Source: Clarireedia homoeocarpa (lineage: Eukaryota > Ascomycota > Leotiomycetes > Helotiales > Rutstroemiaceae). From it: DNA of 64,000 nt. The notes beneath the pieces are model-generated. The model had not been told where the DNA came from. It was given only the letters and a program-made list of their open reading frames with translations, and ran no database searches. Below, in pieces: positions 47,001-57,649 of this stretch. Made by a program: the position numbers and the translations under genes. The first letter of the stretch is position 1. Each line of letters opens with the position of its first letter. Location of the stretch: NCBI GenBank assembly GCA_001465935.1, contig LNKV01000044.1:85709-149708 (forward strand). The letters are read 5' to 3'.

Positions 47001-47358
47001 TCTCGATCTCACTGCTGGGTCACGGGTCTATCTTCTCGAACCGCACTGGAACCCAATGATTGAAGAACAAGCTCTCTGTCGAGTACATCGAGTGGGCCAG
47101 GAGCGCGAGGTCACTACGATCAGATACTTGATGCGGGATTCATTCGAAGAGGTAAGCGCTCCACCACCTCGTGCACGCACGCCGGACGCTGGCCACACCA
47201 CCTTCTAAACAACCAAGATCCTAACAATCCCCTAGCAAATCATCGATATCCAAAAGCGGAAAAAGATGCTCGCACAAGTGACGCTTGCGCGAGGTCCCTT
47301 GTCCGAGGCGGGTATTGATATAGGAATATTGCAGTACTTGAAGTCTGTCCTCGAATAA
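44069..47358 (+). CDS. SNF2-family DNA translocase, Rad5/HLTF-like
   Basis: This is a nuclear ATP-dependent chromatin or DNA-repair translocase. Nine exons (44069-44344, 44405-44985, 45037-45147, 45199-45407, 45456-45486, 45558-45754, 45800-46934, 47001-47151, 47236-47358) close in phase to 937 residues; exon 5 is only 31 bp. The N-terminus has a basic nuclear-localisation-like RPAKRRRL. Helicase motif I is LLADDMGLGKT (344-354), Ia TLLIVPPA, II DEAH (467-470) and III WAITGTPIQNKL. The helicase C half has VFSYWT, the RIDGKTS loop, [25 protein letters not shown] and the closing QALCRVHRVGQ. Between the lobes is a cysteine pattern CLNCG...CDQMICELC consistent with a degenerate RING insertion, as in Rad5/Rad16/HLTF. 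The gene shares a short divergent promoter with the STAND gene. A general repair role is as likely as any link to its neighbour. Confidence 0.93.
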
Positions 47359-48479
47359 GGAATCTATATCAAACTTGCACTTGAATATTTGGTGTGTAAT
47401 TATAGTCTCACTAAATACATTTACTCCCTCCACAGTGTAAGGTTAAGTGTGGGATCAGTGATATAGTGGCTGATATTGAGGTTATACATATTTATTTATT
47501 ACCATAGAAAAAGGATATCGTTTATATCTATATATATCAACTTTGTAAATACAAATCAATTCTCTAAAAAAATAATGAACACAGGCAGCGCAAATCAATC
47601 TTGGATCACGCTACAGGAGATTTCTACACATGAGAGAAAGCTGAAAGGATGGAGCTAACAGTGGATTGACAAAGTTGCAGAGGTCTAGGAGACTGTATGA
47701 TTGGTTTCAGTATCTGAATATCCTTATTCGACTGCCCTATTACTAGTTATGGGCTAGGCAGTTTTAGGATCCTTTTCTCAAGACTCAAAAATATAATAGC
47801 CGATTTAATATAGGAGTCCAAAATTGGATTTATAATGCCCAACGTCCGCTTGCCTCTTTTCAGTTTGAAGGCATTGCAGTCTAACTATCTGTACCTCGAG
47901 CTTCTTATTCTTCAACCCTATCTCTATAAAAAGACTTCGCAAAGTGGTATTAATTCCTTTATCTATATCTGCCAGTTCGCTAACTATATAGCAACCAAAT
48001 CCCACAATCCCGCCTTGAGCCTCAAACGAACCGGTACTAGATCCTCTTTACAAAACTCGTCAGTACGGTGTATATCCCCTTTAGTATTTCTTCTACTATC
48101 GCTGAACCGAGTAACATATCGGAAGAACAATTTGAAGCCAGCACAGACACTGAATCTGAGAATTTGGTCGAGATTCCAGTTTACCATAATGCCTGAGGTA
48201 AGATCATACCTAAACATATCTGCATTTGTTCCAGTTCTGATACGAGGAACCTAGGCCGAACAAACTGTCGATGACGAATATGAATACATCGATTATAAGA
48301 TTTTTGGTGCAGTCGGAGATGCAATGACATAAAGAGAGAGTGTCCGCGAAACAATTTCTTCCTACAATTCCAAGAGGTTTAGCATGAACATTGTAGATAT
48401 GCTAGAGTAAGTGCGGGCCCTTGTATATCGCTAGAACGTTGTCGGTATAACGTCCATATAAGACCACTCTCTTATCATG

Positions 48480-48737
48480 CTAGTCGAGCCACCGCCCGGC
48501 CATGCCTTCCTGCCTCGAGACTATCGGCACGAGTCCGCCACCACGGCCCACGGGACGCATCAAGATGTAGCTGCTCTGGCCTATCCACGCGACTCGTGCC
48601 AATGCCGACCCCACCGAGACATCATCCTCTGCTGTATACAAGATCGCATCCCAGAAGATATACAGTCGTAAAGCATATGCCGTTCCGAATCGTGCGTTGC
48701 CCTCTGTGCGCACGATGGATGTAGTCCCCGGAGGCAC
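48480..48737 (-). other. Possible coding remnant, unrecognised
   Basis: This is an 85-codon open frame in a local GC-rich island with reasonable codon use (GNARFGTAYALRLYIFWDAIL, VGRGGGLVPIVSRQE). No family is recognised. It could be a fragment of a larger decayed gene or chance. It is reported because it contrasts with the AT-rich surroundings. Confidence 0.25.
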
Positions 48738-49344
48738 AGCTGAGATTGATCTTCTTCTCCCCAGGCAACATCTACTCGAGCAGGAGAATGGAAAGTCAAG
48801 AACCCGAGAGAAGTAGTTGGGAGAGAAGGAGAAGGACCCAATAAACCGCCTTGAACTGGCTAAACGAATCTTACTTCCTTTCAGCCTACTTCAAACAGCT
48901 TTCAGCGACTCTCCGAGAGAGAGAAAGCGATAAGTGCAAGTACCGCAGCTCCGCTAGCCCTAGCCAAGTTTCCGCGAACAAGAAACAAGGATATATATAT
49001 ATATATAATCCGCCAAAAAGTTGGAATATCATTCTTTCTTTCTTTCTTTCACCACCATCATCCCCTTCCCCTCCCTCTCCCTCCCCTCTCAAAACTCAGA
49101 CCCTCACCTCCATATCACATCACATCACCCCAAACCCAAACCCAAACTCACCATGTCAGTATCTTCCATCTAGTATGTATGCTCTTCCATACATACAGCT
49201 TTCCGAGGATATAAAATCACACCAAACCAAACCAAACAAAACAATATAAAACGAAAACTTAACCTAAACCCATCTTTGATATACACTTGCACTGTACTGT
49301 ACTGTACTATCCTATACTATTCTATACACTGTAAAGATATTCAA

Positions 49345-50180
49345 ACCAAACCAAACCAAATCAAATCAAATCAAATCAAATCAAGTCAAGTGTGTAGCAC
49401 TTTTGCTTTTATGAATAGATAGATGCAACTTCGCTGTAAACTATCTATTCATTCATTCATTCTTTCTTTCTTTCTTTACTGTAAAGAGTTTTGCTTTGCA
49501 TATACAGTGAAATGAGCACCGACTTGGTAGATAGCATTTACTGATTGATTGATTGATTGACTGATTCATCGACACATGATGTTGCATGTTGTAGAACAGA
49601 ACGAATAAACAAACAGCACAAAAAGGCACAGTAATTTCTCAACGGGTATAGGTATTATCATTCTGACTCATCAGCCATCACCCATCGTCATCATCACCAC
49701 GACCACCACCACCATCCAGCACAAACATTATCTATATATTCCTCCCCTTCCTCATCATCTTCCTCTTGAAAATATAAAAACTAACAAACCAAAAAAACCC
49801 CCCAAGCACCAAGCTATCCTCCCAATGCCCATCCATCCGTCATTGGTAAGCTATGCAATGCACCGACCGACCCATACCATAATACACATAAAAGAGAAAT
49901 CATGATTAAACAAACTAATACGTAGAAAACTCAGAGACCGAATCCAATCATCTGTGCTGTGCGTCCAAAAAAAAAAACAAAAGGCTAGCTATCCTTCTCT
50001 AGGGTAGGTATCTCTCTATCTCTCTATCAATTACCCATGAGTAAGCTGCCGGTATCTCGTGTCCAATGCGAAAAAAAAAAAAAAAAAAAAAAAGATGAAG
50101 AAAACAGAAAAACGCCCATGTCTGCAGTGTGATATGCGAGAATAAAGTGAGGAATGAATGAATGAATGAATGAATGAATG
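49345..50180. repeat. Cluster of simple-sequence repeats
   Basis: The cluster includes (CCAAA)n/(TCAAA)n at about 49345-49385, (ATTC)n/(TTTC)n near 49450-49480, (GATT)n near 49545, poly(A) of 23 at about 50071-50093 and (GAAT)n at about 50153-50180. All are non-coding. Confidence 0.8.
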
Positions 50181-50272
50181 ATGTGTCGTGGTGAAAGTCG
50201 TGCTACCCATTGAGAAAATGACTCATCGTGAGAATGAACCAACTTCGAAACGATTAGATGAGTTCGAAACGA

Positions 50273-51016
50273 TTAGATGAGTTCGAAATCATCATCATCA
50301 TCCAAGAGGTTCGCCGCAGGTGTAGCCTGTACTTTGAAAGCTCTCTGTCTCGGACTCTTTCTGCCCTTGCCCCTACCAGCGGTGACAACTTCTCCTTGGG
50401 CATCGAGAACCTCATATTCACCCTTGATGATCTTATCGGTTTGTTCATTAACCCACTTCTTCTCCGCGAGCTCTACCAATCCCCCAAGATCAACCTTGTT
50501 GGGTGGTGAGTCGGTTCGGTCAAAACTGTATAGAACACCCTCATCTCCATGTGCACCGATTCCGTTGTAGTGATCGGGGAGAAGATCGAGAAGGGATTTA
50601 GATAGAGGATTGGATGAGACCTCCGCAGCCTCTAGGTATGCATCTGTCTGTCGGAAGTAACGGGAGCCGACGCTACTGTTAAACTGGCGGGTGGGCGCAC
50701 CGAATGGCTTGGGAGTTATGTTTGCGCGGGATTTACGATCCGTGTTTCTGCATGGTCGGTTCATTAGCTTTTGGTTCATATGAGTAAAGGGATAGACAGT
50801 AATGAGAGAGGCATACACTTGACTCCACTGCTTCCGTGGTCTGCACTTCTCTCCTTCCTTTGGATATAAGATGGTGGCATTTACGCCCGGAAGTGGTCGG
50901 AAACCTTGGCTCCATTTCTGGTTGTGGTCCTTATCACGCTTGAAGGGTTGAGCTTCGGCACGGATGTCTCGACGTTGAAGGGGGGAGTTTGGAGAGGTTG
51001 TGGAGACGGCAGACAT
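50273..51016 (-). CDS. Conserved-looking hypothetical protein, 224 aa
   Basis: I do not recognise the family. Two exons (50817-51016 and 50273-50747; minus strand) flank a 69-bp intron whose length is a multiple of three, so the frame is also open without splicing. The donor GTATGC, the acceptor CATGCAG and the coding sense of the joint support removal. The start is MSAVSTTSPNSPLQRRD. The protein is hydrophilic with no signal or TM segment. It has a basic N-terminal half (KWSQGFRPLPG, KEGEKCRPRKQWSQ), a central LLDLLPDHYNGIGAHGDEGV segment, a VELAEKKWVNEQTDKIIKGEYEVLD helix, a basic GRGKGRKSPRQRAFK patch and an acidic end DDDDDFELI. Nuclear or RNA-associated location is a guess from composition. 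The stop codon region is duplicated as a 19-bp tandem repeat just downstream. Confidence 0.75.
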   Translation of the reverse strand: MSAVSTTSPNSPLQRRDIRAEAQPFKRDKDHNQKWSQGFRPLPGVNATILYPKEGEKCRPRKQWSQVYASLITVYPFTHMNQKLMNRPCRNTDRKSRANITPKPFGAPTRQFNSSVGSRYFRQTDAYLEAAEVSSNPLSKSLLDLLPDHYNGIGAHGDEGVLYSFDRTDSPPNKVDLGGLVELAEKKWVNEQTDKIIKGEYEVLDAQGEVVTAGRGKGRKSPRQRAFKVQATPAANLLDDDDDFELI

Positions 51017-51956
51017 GTTGGCTGGTCTTGGTTGGCTTGACTGGAGTATTTGGGAGAGGATGGATGTGGGTGTGAGGTATGACGAAGTATTTATGGAGAT
51101 GACGCTATCTGGGGTTGTGGAAAACCGCGAGAAGAGACAATCTGTGGACTGAGAAGTGATTGTGGTTGGTTCTTTGTTCTCGATATAGATCTGGATACAC
51201 GTTTCTGTGCGTCCGTTCACGTATAAAGTTGGTTCGTTGGATGGTTTGGGTAGTTTATAAAGAAGGTAGAAAGAAGGAGATATGTAGGATATGATAGAAT
51301 AAGCCGCGTAAAGATGGAGGTCTTGATTAAATGTAGTAGAAGAACAGAGACCGGGAGACCGAGAGACCGAGTGACTGTGGTGGAACTTTATCAGGTTGGC
51401 TTTCTAGGCACGGGGAGTCGAGTCACCAGTTCCAAGAAGAGAAACAACGAATCAGAAGGCGACGGGGATATGCGATGCGCCTCGAGACAACGAGATTGGT
51501 AAACAGAAAGGGCAGAGTGCAGAGTGCAGAGGGCAGAGGGCAGAGCGCAGTCTGTAGAATGGCAAGGAATGAGAACGTGGCTCGGTGAGTGAGTCAGATG
51601 AGGCTGATGATAGGATAGAACAAAGAAGGGCAGAGCAGATATTAGTTGATTATATGTATGTAGATGCCAATGACAAAATGGAAACGTATAAGAATTGGAT
51701 TGATGTGCAGTTTGATGATTCGATTGATTGATTGAGTGATTGAGTGTTTAGATGAAGAAGAGAAAAGAGAAGAGGAAAGGTAAGAGGAGATGGGAGTTGA
51801 TACAAATAGGACGGACTCCTTATCTGAATCAATATCAATACCGCATCACAGCTTATCCCTTATCGCGTCGCAGCAACAGCTTTCCCGGTGTCCGATGTCC
51901 GGAGAAGCATAAGTCGAGCATTTACCAGCAAACGAACAAGACAAAAAAGGCACAGG

Positions 51957-52355
51957 ACACTGGATGCGGGATGCGGGATACTGGATGCGGGATCAGGATA
52001 CTGGATGCGGGATACAAGATATGACACAAAGCTGGAAATTCACGCAAAAGACAACCAACTACTTGGACGGTATGGGAGATGGAGAGGGAGAGGGAGAGGG
52101 AGATGGAGATGGACATGGAGATGGACATGGCCTGGATCTAATTCGTCTGCGATGGCTAAAGACCAAGGACTAAAGGACTGAGGATTGGTGATGGCTTGAT
52201 CGAATGATGGATGGATGATGGAATCCTGGCGGCTGACCAACTCTTGCTCTTGCTCTTGCTCCTGCTCCTGCTTGCTCTCTTAGTTGCTCCCGTCTCTCTT
52301 ACACGACCTCAGACCTCAAACCTCAGACCTCCAACCTCCAACCTCCAACCTCGGG
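51957..52355. repeat. Series of short tandem repeat arrays
   Basis: Four adjacent simple arrays of different unit (GGATACTGGATGCG, GGAGAT/GGACAT, CTTGCTC and CCTCCAA) lie within 400 bp. They are non-coding and probably unstable. Confidence 0.8.
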
Positions 52356-53898
52356 TATCGTCATCTTCGATCTGTCATCATCATCCATCGTCATAATCAC
52401 AATCAGCGCGTCAGCGTCACCAGACCCCGGCGCGTTATGAAATCTGTCAAAGCACGCAAAGGCGAGGCGGAAGTAATGCGCCCGCCCCCTTTACTCTACT
52501 TCCTACTCCTCTTGTTGGTTTGTTGGTTTGGTCAAAGCCACCTATGATGTCCTGTATCCTTGGTTGCGAGACTGGCAAAGGGCCATTCCATTCAATAGCT
52601 GCAATAACTCGTACCCAAGTTGCCTAGTTACGCGCGCGGGGCATATCCTGCTCTTATCTCACTCACTGCGCATCCGTATGCTGAGGGCTGATGCAACACA
52701 ACAACACCAACTCTCCTTATCGCTGTGCATAATCGTTGCATGTGCCTGCATAATTCACTATTCATACAATGGAGATTGGTATTTCTACACCTCCATCTCC
52801 CTTGCTTCATGGTCTTCATTGGCGGATCATGGGAAGGGATGTCTTACACGTGAGCTTTGGACTGCTATTCTTGGAAAGTTGGACAACCGCAAGCGATTGG
52901 TCGACGGAAGCGAAACGATTGGGAGGGTGACAGAGGAGGCGGAACTATGGTTGTCCAAGATTGCAACCATGAATTGGGGAAGTTCCTTGCTCTGGGGACG
53001 GGATTTGTTTTGTACGCTCGCAACTGGCATTTACATCATGCAAACAGGGTCGAGACTAACACTGCTTTTTCCACTGGTGATTCTTGGATGATTCTGCCGA
53101 TGCTTCTTCTCATGCTTCTTCTCATCTTAACCATCTTGGATCTCGGGTTCAATGCTCCGTCCTTGGTGCTGTACAGCTCAGAACATGGCTCAACAGTCTC
53201 ACTCGTCAGGGGAACATTCCATTTGTGGAGACTGGCTAGTTCTATCATCAGATACTGGTACTGCACCCACGGAGGTAGGACTGTACTCGGCGTATACCGA
53301 AGCTCTGAGTTGCCCGGATGTACGACTGTCTTTATCCAGCGTGCCAGAAGTAACTTACCTCCAGTCATCTCCTCTACTCAGTCGAACCTAGAACTACTCT
53401 AATGCAATGAATCGTGGCTTAACATACTGCAGCTGCATAATGATGTTTTCGGCTCATCCTCTACCGTAATTTGTAACCAAGTCGCTGATGTGCACCTTGT
53501 GGCACTGAAACATGTTCCAACCAACAATATCACCAGGAATGTGGAACATGTGATTAAAATGGGCTGCAGCACGTGAGTTGGCAACTTAGATTGGCATCTT
53601 CGAGACAAGCCGGACCCGTCGGATCACCAGTGATTCATATACTCATCCTCACGGCGTTGAAGTTGCAGATGGCCTATGGAGTACTAGGTATGCATAGAGG
53701 CTTAGTCGCTGCATCTGTACTGTACAGCACAGTTCATCGAACGAAAGAAGCCTTCTAAGTGCATGACGGGCACAGCTCTCAAATCCTATCTACACTGATC
53801 CCGTGAGTTACAACTTTGAATAAGCATTTGATCCAGTCCCATAAAAGGATGATCCACAGCATTGGTCAATTTGGCTATGTTGAAGGACGTCTTAGTCT

Positions 53899-53937
53899 GC
53901 CTCCACGGCAGTGGCCCTCGGAGAGCCAGCGGAGCGC
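53899..53937 (-). repeat. Dispersed 40-bp hairpin repeat, copy F (inverted)
   Basis: This is the reverse complement of copy A except at its distal end (AGCGGAGCGCC instead of AGCGGAGCGTC). It shares with copy D the flank TAGTCTGCCTCCACGG, so the conserved unit extends a few bases beyond 40 bp. Confidence 0.9.
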
Positions 53938-54009
53938 CATCACGACTTTGCATGTCTCAACGAGAAGACAGCATGCACACTGGATCATCTGGCACCGAAC
54001 ACCATATAG

Positions 54010-54031
54010 CCAATCACGTGATATCACGTGA
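54010..54031. promoter_or_regulatory. CCAAT box joined to an 18-bp double-CACGTG palindrome
   Basis: CCAAT overlaps TCACGTGATATCACGTGA, a perfect 18-bp palindrome containing two CACGTG E-boxes. CACGTG is bound by bHLH factors such as Cbf1. It lies 0.8 kb upstream of the ceramidase gene; its use is inferred. Confidence 0.5.
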
Positions 54032-54836
54032 TGTTACCTGGCAAAAGTGATCGCCTTATTGACCTCTCAGGATCTTTGTACTTGTACTGTACAACAGCTT
54101 GCTGCAAGTCTTTCACTCAGTTACCCAGAATACCGCGTTCAAGAAACATATTCGCGTGCGATGAAAGGTCATCCGCGTCGAGCCTGAACACCAAGTGGGG
54201 TAAAAAGGACTCATCTATCACATGCAAGCCATCTCAAGACAAGAATCACCGAAAGCGAAGGACGAGCAACGTCGGCAAGGTCAAGGTTACAGCCGAGCGA
54301 CGACCTGCCAAATACAACCGAACAATCCTGTTAATCAATTTAGCCCATCCTCCCCCCCCCTTTCCAGGAAACCCACGCCCAAAAGCTTATTAGATTCCCC
54401 TCCTTTCACTATGCATTATCTATCGGATATTCTACTCGTCTTTTTAACCACTCGAAAGCATCCTGCAGCTTTTATTGTCACAATCCACCACCTTAATGAG
54501 ATGCGGTTCCAGGTTTGCAGAGGGATTGTCAGGGGAGATGATCGGCTGATAGTACCGGATGTAGGAACTGATCGCCGAAACCCCTCATGAAAGCCCATTA
54601 GGTAGATATCATATCAACATTGAACATTGCCATGCGCGACTACATCTGTCCAAATCTCCGCGATCATGTCCCATCTTGCATTTCTGCAGTGTCAAAAGAT
54701 CGTGCGTGTAACCATGAATCTACCACACTCTTCAGCGTCTGGATGAGTGTCGGCTGGCTTTATTTACCAGCTCGCGCCCAGGTTTGGAAATGCTTTCGTT
54801 TCTCTCGCATCAAGATACTTTCATTCTCTTTTCATC

Positions 54837-57451
54837 ATGCCGAGTTCTCAATACTCGCAAGTTCCCACCGAGGAGAAAGTTGATGATGAACAACGAAATA
54901 TCAGTCCACGACCATCCCGGGCAAGTGCTCTGGTTATTGGGCTTGGTAGTTTCATTATTCTTTCTTCACTAGTCGCATTCTTCCTTGGACTCGGAACGAT
55001 TGATACAGTCCGAGGTCCAGCAAGTGACAACTTTTCAAATGCCGGCAGCGAGAGCTCGCACGAGTATGAAACCCGAGCGACGGGCGATCAATATCTTCTA
55101 GGAGTTGGCAAAGCCGACATCACGGGGTATGAGATGGACTGCCCCTTTCACTCTCTTCACTAACACCAATAGACCTGTTGTCGAATTGAACTTTATGGGC
55201 TATGCTAGCTTGAGTCAAATCGGCACTGGACTTCGTCAACGTATCTACTCTCGAGCGTTCATCGTTGGAGATGTTAGCAATCCATCCGATCGCTTCGTTT
55301 ACTTGGTCCTGGATACACAATCTGGGGATACTGCAATCAGATATGGCATTCTCCAAGGATTAGCAAATCTGGGATCTGCCTACTCTGTCTATGGACAACA
55401 CAATGTTGCAGTTACTGGAACGCATCAACACTCTGGTCCTGGTGCTTGGTTGAATTATCTTCTACCTCAAGTCACTTCTCTCGGTTTTGACAAACAAAGC
55501 TATCAAGCCATTGTGGATGGAGCAGTCTTGTCAATCAAAAGGGCTCATGAATCTCTTACCACTGGCTACCTGACTTATGGCGATACCAACATCACCGATG
55601 CAAATATTAACCGTAGTTTATATGCATATCTTGCCAACCCAGCAGCGGAAAGAGCCTTGTATACGGACGACGTTGACAAGACATTGACCATGCTTCGATT
55701 CCAACGAGCATCTGATGGACTGAACATGGGAGTGTTAACATGGTTTAGTGTTCACGGTACCTCGATGTTAGAAAATAACACTCATGTTACTGGCAAGTTT
55801 CCAAATTGTCTCAAATGAAATTATAATCTAATCCATACCACAGGAGATAATAAAGGTGTTGCAGCATACTTATTCGAACAGGCTGCGTTGACCGATCCCA
55901 AAGCTGCACCGGGCTTTGTCGCCGGCTTTTCTCAGTCCAGCGTAGGAGACACAACACCCAACGTCCTTGGTGCATACTGTGATGACGGTTCTGGTCAAAT
56001 GTGTACTCTGGAAAACAGTACTTGCGCTGGTATTTCTCAAACTTGTCATGGTCGAGGACCTGAATTCCAGAAGTTGGATTTGGGCGTAAGCAGCTGTTAT
56101 GAGATTGGAAGGAGGCAATATTCAGGAGCTCAGACTCTTTATGTGAGTCTTCAATATCTTATCATTAGGTATATCGAGCTAATCAAACAAACAGAATTCT
56201 CTCGACACAGTTGGTACTCCCGTTGTGGATGGCAGTGTAAAATCCTTCCACTTCTTCCAAGACATGGAATTCTACAACTTCACCCTCCCAAACGGATCCA
56301 AAGCGCAAACCTGTCCAGCAGCGATGGGATACTCCTTTGCTGCTGGAACGAGTGACGGACCGGGTGCTTTTGATTTCACACAGAATGATCCGGGTAAACC
56401 TGATGCGAACCCACTGTGGGCTGTAGTGTCGGGTCTTCTTCGTGTTCCTACTGCTGCGCAGGTGAGTTTTGTTTTGGTGGGCGTGTGAAAAAAATGTCGA
56501 TTATGATATTAATATTTTTTTCTAGGTGGCCTGTCAATATCCTAAACCAATTCTTCTTGATGTTGGTGAGATGTCGGTTCCGTACGACTGGACCCCAAAT
56601 ATCGGTAAGTTCTACTCACACTCTCCAACCCCCTCTTACCCATCACCCATCTCTCCTCTCTCCCCACTAACCCCCACCCTCCCACAGTCGACATCCAAGT
56701 CCTCCGCGTCGGCCAATTCATAAGCATCATCTCCCCCTCCGAAGCAACGACCATGTCCGGCCGCCGCTGGAAATCCGCCATCGCATCCGCCGCGCTCTCC
56801 TCCTCCATCGTCTCCAGCTCCCACCCCCCCAAAGTCGTCCTCGGCGGCCCCGCCAACACCTACGCCCACTACCTCGCCACCCCCGAAGAATACTCCATCC
56901 AGCGGTACGAAGGCGCATCCACCCTCTACGGCCAACACACCCTCGACGCATACATCCACCTCTCGGTGTCCAACATCGGCTTCCTCGCCAAAGGCAACAC
57001 CAGCCAGCCGGCGCCGGGCCCCTCCCCCCCCAACAACGTCAACACCTCCCTCTCCTTCATCACCCCCGTCGTCTACGACTCGGGCTCCTTCGGCTCCGTC
57101 GTCACCCAGCCCAACACCAGCTACCCCATCGGCGCCGTCATAAACAGCACCTTTGTCGGCGCCAACCCGCGCAACAACCTCCGTCTCGAAGGCACCTTCG
57201 CCGCCGTCGAACAGCAATCCGCCGACGGGAAATCCTGGGCCCAGGTCCGCAGCGACGCCGACTGGAGCCTGGTGTATACCTGGACGCGCACCAATGGGCT
57301 TTTGGGCACCAGCCAGGTGGTGATTTCGTGGGAGACGGAGAGCTATGCCCAGAAGGGGACCTATCGCATTCGGTATTATGGGGATTCGAAGAGTGTGTTG
57401 GGGTCGGTGACGCCGTTTCAGGGGGTTAGTAATAGTTTTACTTTGGGCTGA
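54837..57451 (+). CDS. Neutral ceramidase
   Basis: This enzyme cleaves ceramide to sphingosine and fatty acid in the secretory pathway or at the cell surface. Six exons (54837-55126, 55173-55792, 55844-56142, 56195-56461, 56526-56604, 56688-57451) close in phase to 772 residues. Intron 2 uses a GC-AG pair (G|GCAAGT...CACAG). Residues 31-53 are a membrane anchor (ALVIGLGSFIILSSLVAFF), so it is predicted type II. The catalytic domain shows GVGKADITGPVVELNFMGYA, TGTHQHSGPG (zinc His pair), WFSVHGTSM, NTHVTGDNKG and the active-site motif GDTTPN at 338-343. In characterised ceramidases this last motif carries a Ser nucleophile (GDVSPN); here Thr341 stands in its place. The C-terminal immunoglobulin-like domain is complete and encoded by a GC-rich last exon. 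Length is normal for the family. Confidence 0.94.
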
Positions 57452-57649
57452 TTGGATTGAAGGTAGAGGTAGAGGGAGAGAAAGGGAAGGGAAGGGGAGG
57501 AAATGGAATGGGAATGAGGCATAGCGTATAGCGATATGAATGTGACAGTGATATAATATAATACAATACGGGGAACTTTTTCTTTTGAATCTTGATTTTT
57601 GATTGATTTCTAATCTATGATGAAGTAAGTAACAATCCATCTATCTTAT

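Larger units (their letters stand above)
47359..50272. other. Gene-poor region with microsatellites and an orphan promoter-like segment
   Basis: AT-leaning non-coding sequence fills 47359-48470. A GC-richer island with an open minus-strand frame lies at 48480-48890. Around 48990-49155 is a gene-start-like arrangement: a (TA)n box, a CTTT/CCCTCCC tract, a CA-rich leader and ACTCACCATGTCA. The rest holds simple repeats (CCAAAC/TCAAA at about 49345-49385, CTTT, GATT, ATTC), a 23-base poly(A) at about 50071 and (GAAT)n at about 50155-50180. No complete gene is supportable. Confidence 0.5.
51017..54836. other. 3.8-kb gene-poor region
   Basis: It begins with the promoter of the hypothetical gene. 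Minisatellite-like tracts follow: GGATACTGGATGCGG repeats at 51957-52018, GGAGAGGGAGA/GGACATGGAGAT at 52076-52131, CTTGCTCTTGCTCCTG at 52243-52275 and CCTCAGACCTCCAACCTC at 52305-52355. The 52530-53400 stretch has long overlapping open frames on both strands with no motif. The region also holds repeat copy F and the CACGTG palindrome. No gene is called. Confidence 0.5.

Noticed and set aside
52528..53402. Overlapping open frames of up to 187 codons on both strands
   Set aside because: No motif, signal or splice pattern supports either strand and the frames compete with each other; left as non-coding.
56636..57640. 334-codon open frame antisense to the last ceramidase exon
   Set aside because: It is composed of Gly/Val/Asp-biased low-complexity sequence produced by the GC-rich codon use of the sense exon; the sense strand is a conserved ceramidase domain.
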